From positions 1 through 58,539 of the forward strand of contig JAOAUC010000035.1 in assembly GCA_030157785.1 (NCBI GenBank): DNA of 58,539 bases. The letters run 5' to 3'. Under the pieces are notes generated by a model. That model was given only the letters and a program-made list of their open reading frames with translations. It was not told the origin of the DNA and did no database searches. The stretch is from Zoogloea oleivorans (GTDB taxonomy: Bacteria > Pseudomonadota > Gammaproteobacteria > Burkholderiales > Rhodocyclaceae). The position numbers and the translations under genes were made by a program. This document shows positions 9,069 to 17,807 of the stretch, one piece after another (position 1 is the stretch's first letter; every line of letters starts with the position of its first letter).

Positions 9069-10421
9069 ATGCGCCGTCCCAACACCCCGACAAACGACGC
9101 CCCCAGCCGCCGCGACCTGCTGCTCTTCGCCCTGCCGGCGCTGATCCTCGTCTTCGCGGCCTTCGCCCTCACCTGGCAATTCGTGCGCCCGGCTCCGCCC
9201 AAAAAGATCGTCATGAGCACCGGCGCGGCCGGCGGCGCCTATCACTATTTCGGCGAGCGCTACCGCGAGAAGCTCGCCCAGGACGGCATCGAAATCGAAC
9301 TGCGGCCCTCCACCGGCGCCGTGGACAACCTCATGCGCCTCAAGACCGACGACAGCGTGGACGTTGGCTTCATTCAGGGCGGCATTGCCAACGAACCCGA
9401 ATCGGAAGACCTGGCCACCCTCGGCAGCATGTACCTGGAGCCCGTCTGGGTGTTCTACCGGGGCAGCGCCGAACACGACCGGGTCGCCCAGCTCAAGGGC
9501 AAGAAGATCGCCGTCGGCCTGCCGGGCAGCGGCGCCCAGCTCTTCGCCCTGCAAATCCTCGGCGCCAACGGCTTCAAGACCAACGACCCCCACCTCGTGT
9601 CCATCGGCGGCATGGACGCTGTCGAAGCCCTCAGGCACGGCCAGGTGGATGCCTTCTTTGTGGTCGGCGCACCCCAGGCGCCGGTGGTGCAGGCGCTCCT
9701 CCAGACAGAAGGCATCAGCCTGCTCAACTTCGCCCAGGCCGACGGCTACGTGCGCCACTTTCCGCACCTGGTACGCCTCACCCTGCCCCGCGGTGCCATC
9801 GACATCCAGGGCGACCGTCCGCCCCGCGACATCCAGCTGCTGGCGGCCACCGCCAACCTGGTCGTCAAGGCCGACATCCACCCGGCCATCGTCACCTTGC
9901 TGCTCAAGCACGCCCGCGAGATCCACAGCCCGCCTGGCATGCTGCAGGCCGCCAATGTCTTCCCCAAGCCCCAGGATCACGCCCTGCCCCTGCATCCTTC
10001 GGCACAGCGTTTCTACGACAGCGGCCCGCCCCTGCTGCAGCGCTATCTGCCCTTCTGGCTGGCGGTGCTGGTCGATCGCCTGTTTGTGATGCTGCTGCCA
10101 CTGATCGCCGTGGTGATTCCCCTCTCGAAGGTCGTGCCGGCCATCTACAACTGGCGCATGCGCTCGCGGGTATATCGCTGGTATGGCGAGCTCAAGTACC
10201 TCGAAAACGAGATCGACCAAGCCCCCGATGCCGTCCATGACGCCGACGCCATCGCCACCTTCGTCGCCCGCGTAGACCGCATCGAGCAGCGCGCCACCCA
10301 CCGCAAGCTGCCGCTGGCCTTCAGCAACGAGCTCTACACCCTGCGCGAACACATCGCCCTGGTGCGCCGCCGCCTCCTGCGCCTTGCGGAAAGCGCCACG
10401 GAGGGCGGCAAGCCCCGTTGA
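9069..10421 (+). CDS. TAXI-family solute-binding protein with N- and C-terminal membrane anchors
   Basis: This 450-residue protein has a membrane segment at about 18-38 (LLLFALPALILVFAAFALTW). A TAXI-type TRAP binding domain follows (KKIVMSTGAAGGAYHYFGERY, VDVGFIQGGIANEP, GLPGSGAQLFALQIL, GQVDAFFVVGAPQAP). A second hydrophobic segment at about 335-360 (LFVMLLPLIAVVIPLSKVVP) leads into a basic, helical cytoplasmic tail. Classical TAXI proteins are secreted and work with a DctQM permease; here both ends are anchored and no permease is nearby. A sensor or tethered receptor role is inference. The next gene is xpt, 58 bp downstream. Confidence 0.85.
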   Translation: MRRPNTPTNDAPSRRDLLLFALPALILVFAAFALTWQFVRPAPPKKIVMSTGAAGGAYHYFGERYREKLAQDGIEIELRPSTGAVDNLMRLKTDDSVDVGFIQGGIANEPESEDLATLGSMYLEPVWVFYRGSAEHDRVAQLKGKKIAVGLPGSGAQLFALQILGANGFKTNDPHLVSIGGMDAVEALRHGQVDAFFVVGAPQAPVVQALLQTEGISLLNFAQADGYVRHFPHLVRLTLPRGAIDIQGDRPPRDIQLLAATANLVVKADIHPAIVTLLLKHAREIHSPPGMLQAANVFPKPQDHALPLHPSAQRFYDSGPPLLQRYLPFWLAVLVDRLFVMLLPLIAVVIPLSKVVPAIYNWRMRSRVYRWYGELKYLENEIDQAPDAVHDADAIATFVARVDRIEQRATHRKLPLAFSNELYTLREHIALVRRRLLRLAESATEGGKPR

Positions 10422-10479
10422 TACAATCCCGGCATCGACGTCTGTCCGACGCCGGCCCTTTGCCCAGCCCACTCCCATC

Positions 10480-11091
10480 ATGAGCCCGCACCTGAATCTC
10501 ACCGCCCCCTACGCCCCGCTGGTTCGCCGCATCGAAGCCGAAGCCACGGTCGAAAACAACCAGATCCTGCGCATCGACCACTTCCTGAACCACCGCATCG
10601 AACCGGCCTTCATCTTCGAGCTCGGCCACGAGCTGGCCCGGCGCCTGTCCTACTTCCAGCCCAACGTGATCCTCACCGCTGAAGCCAGCGGCATCGCCCC
10701 GGGCCTCATCGTCGCCCAGGCCCTCAACGTACCGCTGGTGTATGCCAAGAAGTACTCGCCGCAGGTCGAAGCCCCGTCCATCTCGCGCATCATTCCCTCG
10801 CCCACCAAGGGTGGCGAAACGCGGCTGGTGATCTCCACCCGCTACATCAGACCCGGCCAGCGCATCGTCATCGTCGATGACTTTCTCGCCAACGGGCGCA
10901 CCGCTGTTGCCCTCATCGAGATGGCCCGTGAAGCCGGCGCAGAAGTGCTCGGCGCCGGCTTCGTCGTCGAGAAGCGCTTCAAGTACGGCCGCGAGCACAT
11001 CGAGGCGCTGCAGGTGCCCGTATCGACCCTCGCCCAGGTCGAAGGCCTGGAGGACGGCCGTGCCATCCTGACCCAAGCGCAAAGCGTCTGA
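10480..11091 (+). CDS. xpt: Xanthine phosphoribosyltransferase
   Basis: This 203-residue enzyme converts xanthine and PRPP to XMP in purine salvage. The PRPP-binding motif is RIVIVDDFLANGRTA (about 126-140). VILTAEASGIAPG and VPLVYAKKY match the Bacillus-type Xpt / PurR-like PRTase family rather than the short E. coli Gpt. The in-frame extension upstream of 10480 overlaps the preceding gene and is not conserved in style, so the ATG in cccatcATGAGC is used. The gene lies 4 bp before the glycerate kinase. No purine riboswitch is visible in the 58-bp leader. Confidence 0.92.
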   Translation: MSPHLNLTAPYAPLVRRIEAEATVENNQILRIDHFLNHRIEPAFIFELGHELARRLSYFQPNVILTAEASGIAPGLIVAQALNVPLVYAKKYSPQVEAPSISRIIPSPTKGGETRLVISTRYIRPGQRIVIVDDFLANGRTAVALIEMAREAGAEVLGAGFVVEKRFKYGREHIEALQVPVSTLAQVEGLEDGRAILTQAQSV

Positions 11092-11095
11092 ACCC

Positions 11096-12400
11096 ATGCC
11101 CAGCCCCCGCGAGATGCTCCGTTCTCTCCTCGACGCAGCCCTCGCGGCCGCGCTGCCCGAACACGTCGTGGCCCCCCATCTGCCGACCGCCGACGAACTG
11201 CCCGCCGGCCGGGTCATCGTCATCGGCGCCGGCAAGGCCTCGGCGGCCATGGCCAAAGCCGTCGAAGACCACTGGCCCGGCGATCCGGCCCGGCTCGGCG
11301 GGCTGGTCATCACCCGCTACGGGCATGGCGTGCCGTGCAAACACATTGAAATCGTCGAAGCCGCCCACCCGGTGCCCGACGAAGCCGGCTATGCCGCCGC
11401 ACGCCGGATGCTGGCCGACACCGTGCACGGCCTGACCGCCGACGACCTCATTCTGTGCCTGATTTCCGGCGGCGGTTCGGCCCTGCTGGCGGTGCCGGCG
11501 GAGGGCCTCAGCCTGGCCGACAAGCAGGTCGTCGGACGCGCGCTGCTGGCTTCCGGTGCGACCATTGCCGAGATCAACTGCGTGCGCAAGCACCTGTCGG
11601 CCATCAAGGGCGGGCGCCTCGCGCTGGCCTGCCAGCCGGCCCGGGTGCTCACCCTGCTGATCTCCGACGTGCCCGGCGACGACCCGACCATCATCGCCTC
11701 CGGCCCCACGGTGGGCGATCCGGGCAGCTGCGCCGACGCCCTCGCCGTGCTCGCCAAGTACGCCATTGCGGTGCCCGACGCGGTGCGCATGCACCTCGAA
11801 TCAGGCCGCGGCGAAACCCCCAAGCCCGATCACCCGGCTTTCACCCGCTGCGAAACGCGGCTCATCGCCACCCCGCAGAGGGCCCTCGAAGCCGCGGCCC
11901 GTCGCGCCACTGAACTTGGCCTCACGGCCCACATCCTGTCCGATGCCATCGAGGGAGAATCCCGTGACGTAGCCCTGGTGCACGCCGCCGTCGCCCGCCA
12001 GGTCGCCGAGCGAGGCCAGCCCTTCACACGCCCCTGCGTGATTCTGTCCGGCGGCGAAACCACCGTCACCGTGCGCGGCGCGGGCAGTGGTGGCCGCAAC
12101 GTGGAGTTCCTCGTCGCCCTGGCCAAGGCCCTCAACGGCCACCCGGCCATCCATGCCCTGGCCGCCGACACCGACGGTATCGACGGCGCTGCGGAAATCG
12201 CCGGCGCCCTCATCGATCCGAGCACGCCCACCCGTGCAGCCGCCTTCGGCCGCCGGTTCGCCGACGTACTCGCCGACAACGACGGCCACGGACTCTTCCA
12301 GGCGCTAGGTGACTCGGTCATCACCGGGCCGACGCTGACCAACGTAAATGACTTCCGGGCCATCCTCATCGACAGCCCGGCCGACAAGCCCGTCTCCTAG
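11096..12400 (+). CDS. Glycerate 2-kinase, class II (MOFRL family)
   Basis: This 434-residue enzyme phosphorylates D-glycerate to 2-phosphoglycerate; relatives are often mis-annotated as hydroxypyruvate reductase TtuD. The N-terminal domain has VIVIGAGKASAAMAKAVE and LCLISGGGSALL. INCVRKHLSAIKGGRLA and LLISDVPGDDPTIIASGPT are conserved in the family. The C-terminal MOFRL domain contains LSGGETTVTVRGAGSGGRN and LAADTDGIDG. Length is typical. Its TAG stop overlaps the TAG stop of convergent dnaQ in the palindrome CTAG. It probably links photorespiratory- or glyoxylate-type carbon to glycolysis; no tartronate-pathway genes are next to it. Confidence 0.92.
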   Translation: MPSPREMLRSLLDAALAAALPEHVVAPHLPTADELPAGRVIVIGAGKASAAMAKAVEDHWPGDPARLGGLVITRYGHGVPCKHIEIVEAAHPVPDEAGYAAARRMLADTVHGLTADDLILCLISGGGSALLAVPAEGLSLADKQVVGRALLASGATIAEINCVRKHLSAIKGGRLALACQPARVLTLLISDVPGDDPTIIASGPTVGDPGSCADALAVLAKYAIAVPDAVRMHLESGRGETPKPDHPAFTRCETRLIATPQRALEAAARRATELGLTAHILSDAIEGESRDVALVHAAVARQVAERGQPFTRPCVILSGGETTVTVRGAGSGGRNVEFLVALAKALNGHPAIHALAADTDGIDGAAEIAGALIDPSTPTRAAAFGRRFADVLADNDGHGLFQALGDSVITGPTLTNVNDFRAILIDSPADKPVS

Positions 12401-13122
12401 CCAGCCGTTTCCGGAGCCGGCTCCGGCTGAATCCACAGGCAATTGCCCTTGCTGGCCTTGGCGATGTCGCCGAGCACCTTGTCGTGATCGACGAGTTCGG
12501 CCTCGCTGGCGCGCAGCACGCGCAGGGGCGGACGCTCGGTGAAGCCGCCGCCTTCGCTGTCGTCCATCTGCGGCACCGGCTCCTCAAGCACCATGATCAG
12601 GCTTTCCTGACCGCGGGTCATGGCGAGGTACACGTCGGCCAGCAACTCCGCATCCAGCAGGGCGCCGTGCAGGGTGCGGTGAGTGTTGTCGATTTCGTGG
12701 AAGGAACACAGGGCGTTGAGGGACGCCTTCTTGCCCGGATTCTGTTCCTTGGCGAGCCTGAGGGTGTCGATCACGCTCGGACAGATGGCCGCCAGGGTCG
12801 GACGGCCGAGCAGACCGAGTTCGTTGTTGAGGAAGCCCACGTCGAAGGTGGCGTTGTGGATCACCAGCTCGCCACCGGCCACGAACGCTTCGAACTCCTC
12901 GACGATGTCCTTGAAGACCGGTTTGTCGACGAGGAACTCGTTGGTGATGCCGTGCACCGCCATGGCCCCCGGGTCGATGGCCCGCTTGGGGTTGATATAG
13001 ACGTGGTAATGACGCCCGGTGAGCTTGCGGTCGAGCAGCTCGACGCAGCCGATTTCGATCACCCTGTCGCCGTTTTTCCAGTCGAGGCCGGTGGTTTCCG
13101 TATCCAGTACGATCTGTCTCAT
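12397..13122 (-). CDS. dnaQ: DNA polymerase III epsilon subunit (3'-5' exonuclease)
   Basis: This 241-residue proofreading subunit starts [20 protein letters not shown], where DTE is ExoI of the DEDD family. ExoII is in [15 protein letters not shown] and ExoIII in [15 protein letters not shown], with the conserved His of the DEDDh subtype ([10 protein letters not shown]). The C-terminal segment after about 180 corresponds to the region that contacts the polymerase alpha subunit. The start overlaps the stop of rnhA by 4 bp, so the two are translationally coupled. The reading frame continues upstream but only as the antisense of rnhA. Confidence 0.95.
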   Translation of the reverse strand: MRQIVLDTETTGLDWKNGDRVIEIGCVELLDRKLTGRHYHVYINPKRAIDPGAMAVHGITNEFLVDKPVFKDIVEEFEAFVAGGELVIHNATFDVGFLNNELGLLGRPTLAAICPSVIDTLRLAKEQNPGKKASLNALCSFHEIDNTHRTLHGALLDAELLADVYLAMTRGQESLIMVLEEPVPQMDDSEGGGFTERPPLRVLRASEAELVDHDKVLGDIAKASKGNCLWIQPEPAPETAG

Positions 13123-13592
13123 GCCAGTTCTTCTCCTGCCTGCATGGGCTTGCCGGTCTTCTTCACGGCGTCCACGCCGCGTCGTGCCAGAGCGTCGGCC
13201 CGTTCGTTTTCCATATGGCCGGCGTGCCCCTTCACCCACAGCCACTTGACCTGGTGATGCGCAGCCACGGCATCCAGCGCGCGCCACAGATCCTCATTCT
13301 TCACCGGCGCCTTGGCGGCAGTCTTCCAGCCCCGCGCCTTCCAGCCCTGGATCCACTCGGAGATGCCCTTCTGCACATACTGGGAGTCGGTATGCACCCG
13401 CGCCAACACAGGGCGCTTGAGGGCCTCAAGGGCACGGATAACGGCCAGCAGCTCCATCCGGTTGTTGGTGGTGGCGGGTTCGCCACCCCACAGCTCCTTC
13501 TCGTGCGGGCCGGCACGCAGGATCGCACCCCAGCCGCCGGGGCCCGGGTTACCGGAGCAGGCTCCGTCGGTAAAAATATCAATCTCGTCCAA
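13119..13592 (-). CDS. rnhA: Ribonuclease HI
   Basis: This 157-residue enzyme cleaves RNA in RNA-DNA hybrids. The catalytic residues are Asp9 ([15 protein letters not shown]), Glu47 ([10 protein letters not shown]), Asp69 ([11 protein letters not shown]) and Asp133 (NERADALA), with the His loop GHAGH at 122-126. Length is normal. It overlaps dnaQ by 4 bp downstream and the methyltransferase by 14 bp upstream. This gloB / methyltransferase / rnhA / dnaQ neighbourhood is also found in E. coli, although with different relative orientations. Confidence 0.97.
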   Translation of the reverse strand: MDEIDIFTDGACSGNPGPGGWGAILRAGPHEKELWGGEPATTNNRMELLAVIRALEALKRPVLARVHTDSQYVQKGISEWIQGWKARGWKTAAKAPVKNEDLWRALDAVAAHHQVKWLWVKGHAGHMENERADALARRGVDAVKKTGKPMQAGEELA

Positions 13593-14352
13593 AATTTTTC
13601 TCTGTCGTGGTCTTCTGCGGACAGCCCCTCGACGGGCTGCCCGTTTTCTGAATGATGGGCGCCAGCGCGCGAGAGCGGGCCTTGCGGTCCCATTTGGGCA
13701 TGATCAGCCGCATGCCCTGCACCCGCTTGATGGCGTGAATAATGTAAACCCCGCCGCCAATCGGCCACCAGCGCTCGCCCGCCCGGTCCATGAAACCCAG
13801 GCGCTCGATCCATTTCTGCTGGTCCATGGCCGGCACAAAACAGCCGGAAGCGTGGCAGTTGGCCTCGAAACTGAGCAGCGCCAGCCAGTCCTTCAGCCTG
13901 CGCAGCGACAGGTACTGGCCGTGCCAGGGGTAAATGCCGCACTCGCCGGCGAGCTTGCGCCTCAGGCCAAAGAGGCTCACCGGATTGAAGCCGGCGATAA
14001 TCACGCTGCCTTCCGGCACCAGAACCCGCTCCACTTCGCGCAACACCTGGTGGGGATTGGCGGCAAACTCCAGTACGTGAGGCAACACCACCAGGTCAAC
14101 ACTGGCCGGCGCAAACGGCAGCGCGGCGTAATCGGTTTCCACCAGCACCCGACCCGCGCCACCCTTGAAACGGAAAGGCATGCGGTTGGCGCGCAGCAAG
14201 TCGAATTCGGGAATGCCGAGCTGCACCGCGTTGTAGCCAAAGATGTCGGCCACCAGGGTGTCGAAGCGTGCCTCTTCCCACGCCATCACGTAGCGCCCCA
14301 ACGGGGTATCAAGCCACGCGTGGAGGCCGGGGAAGGATTCGGGCTGGGACAT
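13579..14352 (-). CDS. Class I methyltransferase (YafS-like)
   Basis: This is a 257-residue protein of the Methyltransf_11 type. [20 protein letters not shown] lies where motif I is expected but lacks the usual GxGx[21 protein letters not shown] and [22 protein letters not shown] are motifs IV-V with the conserved LVPEG loop. [16 protein letters not shown] precedes a basic tail. Its position between gloB and rnhA matches YafS of enterobacteria, a putative SAM methyltransferase of unknown substrate. The tail overlaps the rnhA start by 14 bp. Confidence 0.8.
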   Translation of the reverse strand: MSQPESFPGLHAWLDTPLGRYVMAWEEARFDTLVADIFGYNAVQLGIPEFDLLRANRMPFRFKGGAGRVLVETDYAALPFAPASVDLVVLPHVLEFAANPHQVLREVERVLVPEGSVIIAGFNPVSLFGLRRKLAGECGIYPWHGQYLSLRRLKDWLALLSFEANCHASGCFVPAMDQQKWIERLGFMDRAGERWWPIGGGVYIIHAIKRVQGMRLIMPKWDRKARSRALAPIIQKTGSPSRGCPQKTTTEKNFGRD

Positions 14353-14389
14353 CGGGTGCGAAGCGGAGGGAAGAAGCTACAATTGCCGG

Positions 14390-15145
14390 ATGCAGATTAT
14401 CCCTCTTCCCGCGTTTCGCGATAACTATATCTGGCTCCTCCGTGACGGCTCCCGGGCTGCGGTTGTCGACCCGGGCGATGCCGCTCCGGTGCTTGCCTAC
14501 CTGGCCGCCGAAGGGCTGACACTGGATGCCATCCTGATCACCCATCACCACGCCGACCACATCGGTGGCGTGGCCGAGTTGCTGGCCCACGCGTCGGTGC
14601 CGGTCCATGGTCCGGCCCGGGAGAACATCCCCGGCATGACCCATCCGGTCAGCGAAGGCGACGCGGTGACGGTGCTCGGCAAGACCTTTCGCGTGCTCGA
14701 CATTCCCGGTCACACCGGCGGACATGTGGGCTACTACGGCGCGCCCGTGCTTTTTTGCGGTGACACCCTGTTTGCGGCAGGCTGCGGGCGCATCTTCGAA
14801 GGCACGCCGGCCCAGCTCTTCGCCTCACTCGAAAAGCTGGCAGCCCTGCCTGGCGACACGCAGGTGTACTGCACGCACGAGTACACCCTGTCGAACCTGG
14901 CCTTTGCAGCAGCGGTAGAGCCGGACAATGCGGCAGTCAGTGAACGCATCGCCCTCAGCCAGAAGCTGCGTGGCAACAACACACCGACAGTGCCTTTCCG
15001 GCTGGCCGGCGAACGCAACAGCAACCCCTTCCTGCGCACCCGCGAAACCGCGGTAATCCGTCAGGCCGAAATCCGGGCCGGTCAGGCCCTGGAAACACCG
15101 GTAGAGGTGTTTGCCGCCTTGCGTGAATGGAAGAACGGCTTTTGA
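14390..15145 (+). CDS. gloB: Hydroxyacylglutathione hydrolase (glyoxalase II)
   Basis: This 251-residue metallo-beta-lactamase-fold enzyme hydrolyses S-lactoylglutathione to lactate and glutathione, completing methylglyoxal detoxification. THHHADHIGG at 51-60 provides the binuclear metal site. IPGHTGGHVGYY, LFCGDTLFAAGCGRIFEG and YCTHEYTLSNLAFA provide the other metal ligands. The C-terminal glutathione-binding domain is present (TVPFRLAGERNSNPFLR). Length matches the family. It is divergent from the methyltransferase gene with only 37 bp between starts, so the promoters must be compact. Confidence 0.96.
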   Translation: MQIIPLPAFRDNYIWLLRDGSRAAVVDPGDAAPVLAYLAAEGLTLDAILITHHHADHIGGVAELLAHASVPVHGPARENIPGMTHPVSEGDAVTVLGKTFRVLDIPGHTGGHVGYYGAPVLFCGDTLFAAGCGRIFEGTPAQLFASLEKLAALPGDTQVYCTHEYTLSNLAFAAAVEPDNAAVSERIALSQKLRGNNTPTVPFRLAGERNSNPFLRTRETAVIRQAEIRAGQALETPVEVFAALREWKNGF

Positions 15146-15178
15146 GCTGAAAACCCTGCCTGTCCGGGCAGAGCAAGC

Positions 15179-16135
15179 CTAGTCGGGCAGCGCCACCGCC
15201 GCCGCAGCGATACGGTTTCGGCCGGCCTGTTTAGCTTGGTAGAGCGCATCGTCGGCGGCCTTCAGAAGCTTGACCGAGCCGGCGTCGCCCCGGCCGGGAA
15301 TGACTGCCGCAGAACCGATGCTGATGGTAACCACGCCATTGGCACGCGAGAAGCGATGGGTGATACGCAGGTTTTCGACGGCGGCACGCATCGACTCGGC
15401 CACCAGCAGGGCGCCGGTGATGTCGGTATCCGGCAGTACGACAGCGAACTCTTCACCGCCGTAGCGGGCTACCAGGTCGGTCGGGCGGCGCAGCGTGCCC
15501 TTGAGGGTGCGGGCCACAGCCTTCAGACATTCGTCACCCACCTGATGCCCGTAGCCGTCGTTGAACTGCTTGAAGAAGTCCACGTCGCACAGCAGCAGCC
15601 CCATCGGCTTGCCCTGGCGGCTGGCACGGCGCCATTCCCGCAGCAGGGTTTCGTCGAACTGGCGACGGTTGGAAATAGCCGTCAGGCCGTCCAGGGAAGA
15701 CAGGCGGGTGAGTTCCTGGTTGGCTTCATCGAGCTTGCGGGTCAGCACCAGCAAGGAATAGCGCATCTGGGCAATGCGCTGCATGGCCCTGACCTTGGCG
15801 GCCAGAACGGTTTCGGACACTGGCTTGATCAGGTAGTCGTCGCCACCGACAGAAATCCCCTTTTCCAGGTCTTCGTCGCCGGTGCGGGCAGTCAGGAAGA
15901 TGATCGGGGTCCATTCGCCGGCCTGCTCCAGCTGGCGAATCCGCCGTGCCACTTCAAAGCCATCCATGCCGGGCATGATGATGTCCAGCAGGATCAAGTC
16001 CGGCCGTTCCTGCTTGAAGAGTTCAATGCCTTTTTCGCCATCCCTGGCAACAATCGGCTCGATTCCGATCTTCCGGAGCTGGTGAGACACCAGGGTGGCG
16101 CTGGTCAGAGTGTCCTCAATCAACAACGCTTTCAC
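15179..16135 (-). CDS. Response regulator with GGDEF domain (diguanylate cyclase)
   Basis: This 318-residue protein starts at a GTG (VKALLIEDTLTSATLV). The receiver domain has phospho-acceptor Asp51 (LILLDIIMPGMDGF), LTAR and the Lys in LIKPV. The GGDEF domain follows a short coiled linker: SSLDGLTAISNRRQF, VDFFKQFNDGYGHQVGD, and the active-site GGEEF at 226-230. An intact RxxD inhibitory site (R217, D220) lies five residues earlier, so feedback inhibition by c-di-GMP is expected. It is of the WspR/PleD functional type. The frame is open upstream of 16135, but those residues are not receiver-like. No kinase is adjacent. Confidence 0.92.
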   Translation of the reverse strand: MKALLIEDTLTSATLVSHQLRKIGIEPIVARDGEKGIELFKQERPDLILLDIIMPGMDGFEVARRIRQLEQAGEWTPIIFLTARTGDEDLEKGISVGGDDYLIKPVSETVLAAKVRAMQRIAQMRYSLLVLTRKLDEANQELTRLSSLDGLTAISNRRQFDETLLREWRRASRQGKPMGLLLCDVDFFKQFNDGYGHQVGDECLKAVARTLKGTLRRPTDLVARYGGEEFAVVLPDTDITGALLVAESMRAAVENLRITHRFSRANGVVTISIGSAAVIPGRGDAGSVKLLKAADDALYQAKQAGRNRIAAAAVALPD

Positions 16136-16294
16136 GGGATGGGTCTCGGCTCGATGTTTCGGGTTGGTCAGAAGTTCAATTTCTTGGCAGGCGGATTGTG
16201 CCCTAATTTGGGCTGCGGTTAACGGATTCCCGCGCCAATTGGTCCTCTGCGGCGTGCTGCAGCGTTTTGTTTCTCTTTTCCGGTGCTTCCCGGT

Positions 16295-16324
16295 TTGACC
16301 CCCCGAGGCGCAGGCAGATAAAAT
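16295..16324 (+). promoter_or_regulatory. Candidate sigma-70 promoter of mltD
   Basis: TTGACC (16295-16300) and TAAAAT (16319-16324) are separated by 18 bp and followed by the mltD start about 32 bp after the -10 box. This is the clearest -35/-10 pair in the 220-bp divergent gap between the diguanylate cyclase and mltD. It also favours the ATG at 16356 over the in-frame TTG at 16332. Confidence 0.5.
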
Positions 16325-16355
16325 CCCGCCTTTGCTTTTCGCGCGACAAATCCTG

Positions 16356-17807
16356 ATGTTTCCGAGAGTTATCGCGCTTCTTCTTTCCTTCCTGTGCGTC
16401 AGCCCCGTCATGGCTGGCGATGTCGGCGAAGCCCCCTTGTTGCTTTCACAGGCAAGTTCGCTGCACGACACCCCCGGTCTGCAGGCCCCGCAAGCCGTCG
16501 AGATCCGGGAACAGCACGTCCGGGTACCGACCATCGACCTGACGGTCGAGCCGGACGATCTGTGGGAACGCATGCGTCGCGGCTTCTCCATGCCGGATCT
16601 CAACACCGATCTGGTCACCGACCGGCAGATCTACTACATCAACCGCCCGGGTGCCCTACGCCAGATCTTTACCCGCAGCCAGCGCTACCTTTATTACATC
16701 GTCGACGAACTCGAACGTCGCGGCATGCCCACCGAGCTGGCCCTGCTGCCGATGGTCGAAAGCGCCTTCAACCCGATGGCTCTGTCCTCCGCCCAGGCTT
16801 CCGGCCTGTGGCAGTTCATTCCGTCCACGGGCAAGAGCTACAAGCTGGAACAAAACTGGTGGGTGGACGAACGCCGCGACGTGGTCGCCTCCACCAACGC
16901 CGCCCTCGATTACCTGCAAACCATCTACGAGATGCACGGCGACTGGCAACTGGCGCTGGCATCGTACAACTGGGGTGAAGGCGCGGTTGGCCGGGCAGTG
17001 GCCAAGAACCGGGCGGCCGGCCTGCCCACCGAATACCAGTACCTCAACATGCCCGGGGAAACCCGTTACTACGTACCCAAGCTGCAGGCGCTGAAGAACA
17101 TCGTGGCCCAGCCCGAACTCTTCGGCATCACCCTGCCGCCAGTCGCCAACCGCCCCTACTTTGCCACGGTCGAAAGCCGGGTCGCGCTCGATCTGGCCAC
17201 CGCGGCACGGCTGGCAGAAACCCCGGTGGAAGAAATCCTGGCCCTCAACCCGGGCTACAAGCGTCCGATCCTGCCGGCCAACAGCAGCCAGTCACTGGTG
17301 ATTCCGGTCACCAAGATCGAGGCTTTCCTGAGCAACCTGGCCAAACATGACCCTGCCAGCGGAAGCTGGCGAACCTACGAGTTGCGCGAGGGAGAAGGAC
17401 TGGAGGGGGTGGCTGACCGCCTGGGCATTGCCGCCACGCGTCTGCGCCAGGTAAACGGTCTGTCGCCACGGGCACGTATCGGCACGGGTTACACGCTGAT
17501 CGTGCCTTCGGAAAGCGAGGGTGACCGGATTTCGCTGGCCAACCTGATCCCGACGCATCCCCAGGCCGGCGCGGTGGAGCCGCCGCCCCCGGTCATCATC
17601 CAGCGCACGGTAGTGCGCGGCCGTAATGGCCGCTCGATTGTCGTCGAACGCAAGGTGCACGTTGGCGCATCGTCCGCGCCAGCCCACAAATCGGGCCGCG
17701 GGGCCGCCGTTGAGGCACCTGCCCGCTCTGCTCACGGAAAGGCGGCGGTCAAGGCAAACAAGGCGGCACCGGCGCCCAAGGCCTCAGGAGCCAGGAAGCA
17801 CCGCTAG
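16356..17807 (+). CDS. mltD: Lytic murein transglycosylase D
   Basis: This 483-residue periplasmic enzyme cleaves the MurNAc-GlcNAc bond of peptidoglycan. The N-terminus MFPRVIALLLSFLCVSPVMA is a signal peptide with a probable cut near MAGD; there is no lipobox, unlike E. coli MltD. The SLT domain has the catalytic Glu in LPMVESAFNPMALS, then SGLWQFIPSTG and LALASYNWGEGAV. One LysM domain follows (YELREGEGLEGVADRLGI to LIVPSE). The last 80 residues are rich in Lys, Ala and Ser, with RTVVRGRNGRSIVVERKV and KAAVKANKAAPAPK, and may bind the cell wall or DNA-like polyanions. The stop codon overlaps the convergent ABC gene in CTAG. Confidence 0.92.
   Translation: MFPRVIALLLSFLCVSPVMAGDVGEAPLLLSQASSLHDTPGLQAPQAVEIREQHVRVPTIDLTVEPDDLWERMRRGFSMPDLNTDLVTDRQIYYINRPGALRQIFTRSQRYLYYIVDELERRGMPTELALLPMVESAFNPMALSSAQASGLWQFIPSTGKSYKLEQNWWVDERRDVVASTNAALDYLQTIYEMHGDWQLALASYNWGEGAVGRAVAKNRAAGLPTEYQYLNMPGETRYYVPKLQALKNIVAQPELFGITLPPVANRPYFATVESRVALDLATAARLAETPVEEILALNPGYKRPILPANSSQSLVIPVTKIEAFLSNLAKHDPASGSWRTYELREGEGLEGVADRLGIAATRLRQVNGLSPRARIGTGYTLIVPSESEGDRISLANLIPTHPQAGAVEPPPPVIIQRTVVRGRNGRSIVVERKVHVGASSAPAHKSGRGAAVEAPARSAHGKAAVKANKAAPAPKASGARKHR

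Noticed and set aside
10422..10479. Purine riboswitch before xpt
   Set aside because: The 58-bp gap is too short and shows no purine-aptamer core.
8898..10502. Extension of the dusC frame upstream to a protein of about 859 residues
   Set aside because: The added residues are antisense to the TAXI gene and unlike any DusC; the family start MTRLLLAPMEG lies at 8897.
16136..16618. N-terminal extension of the GGDEF response regulator
   Set aside because: The residues before the GTG at 16135 run into the mltD promoter and gene and do not resemble a receiver.
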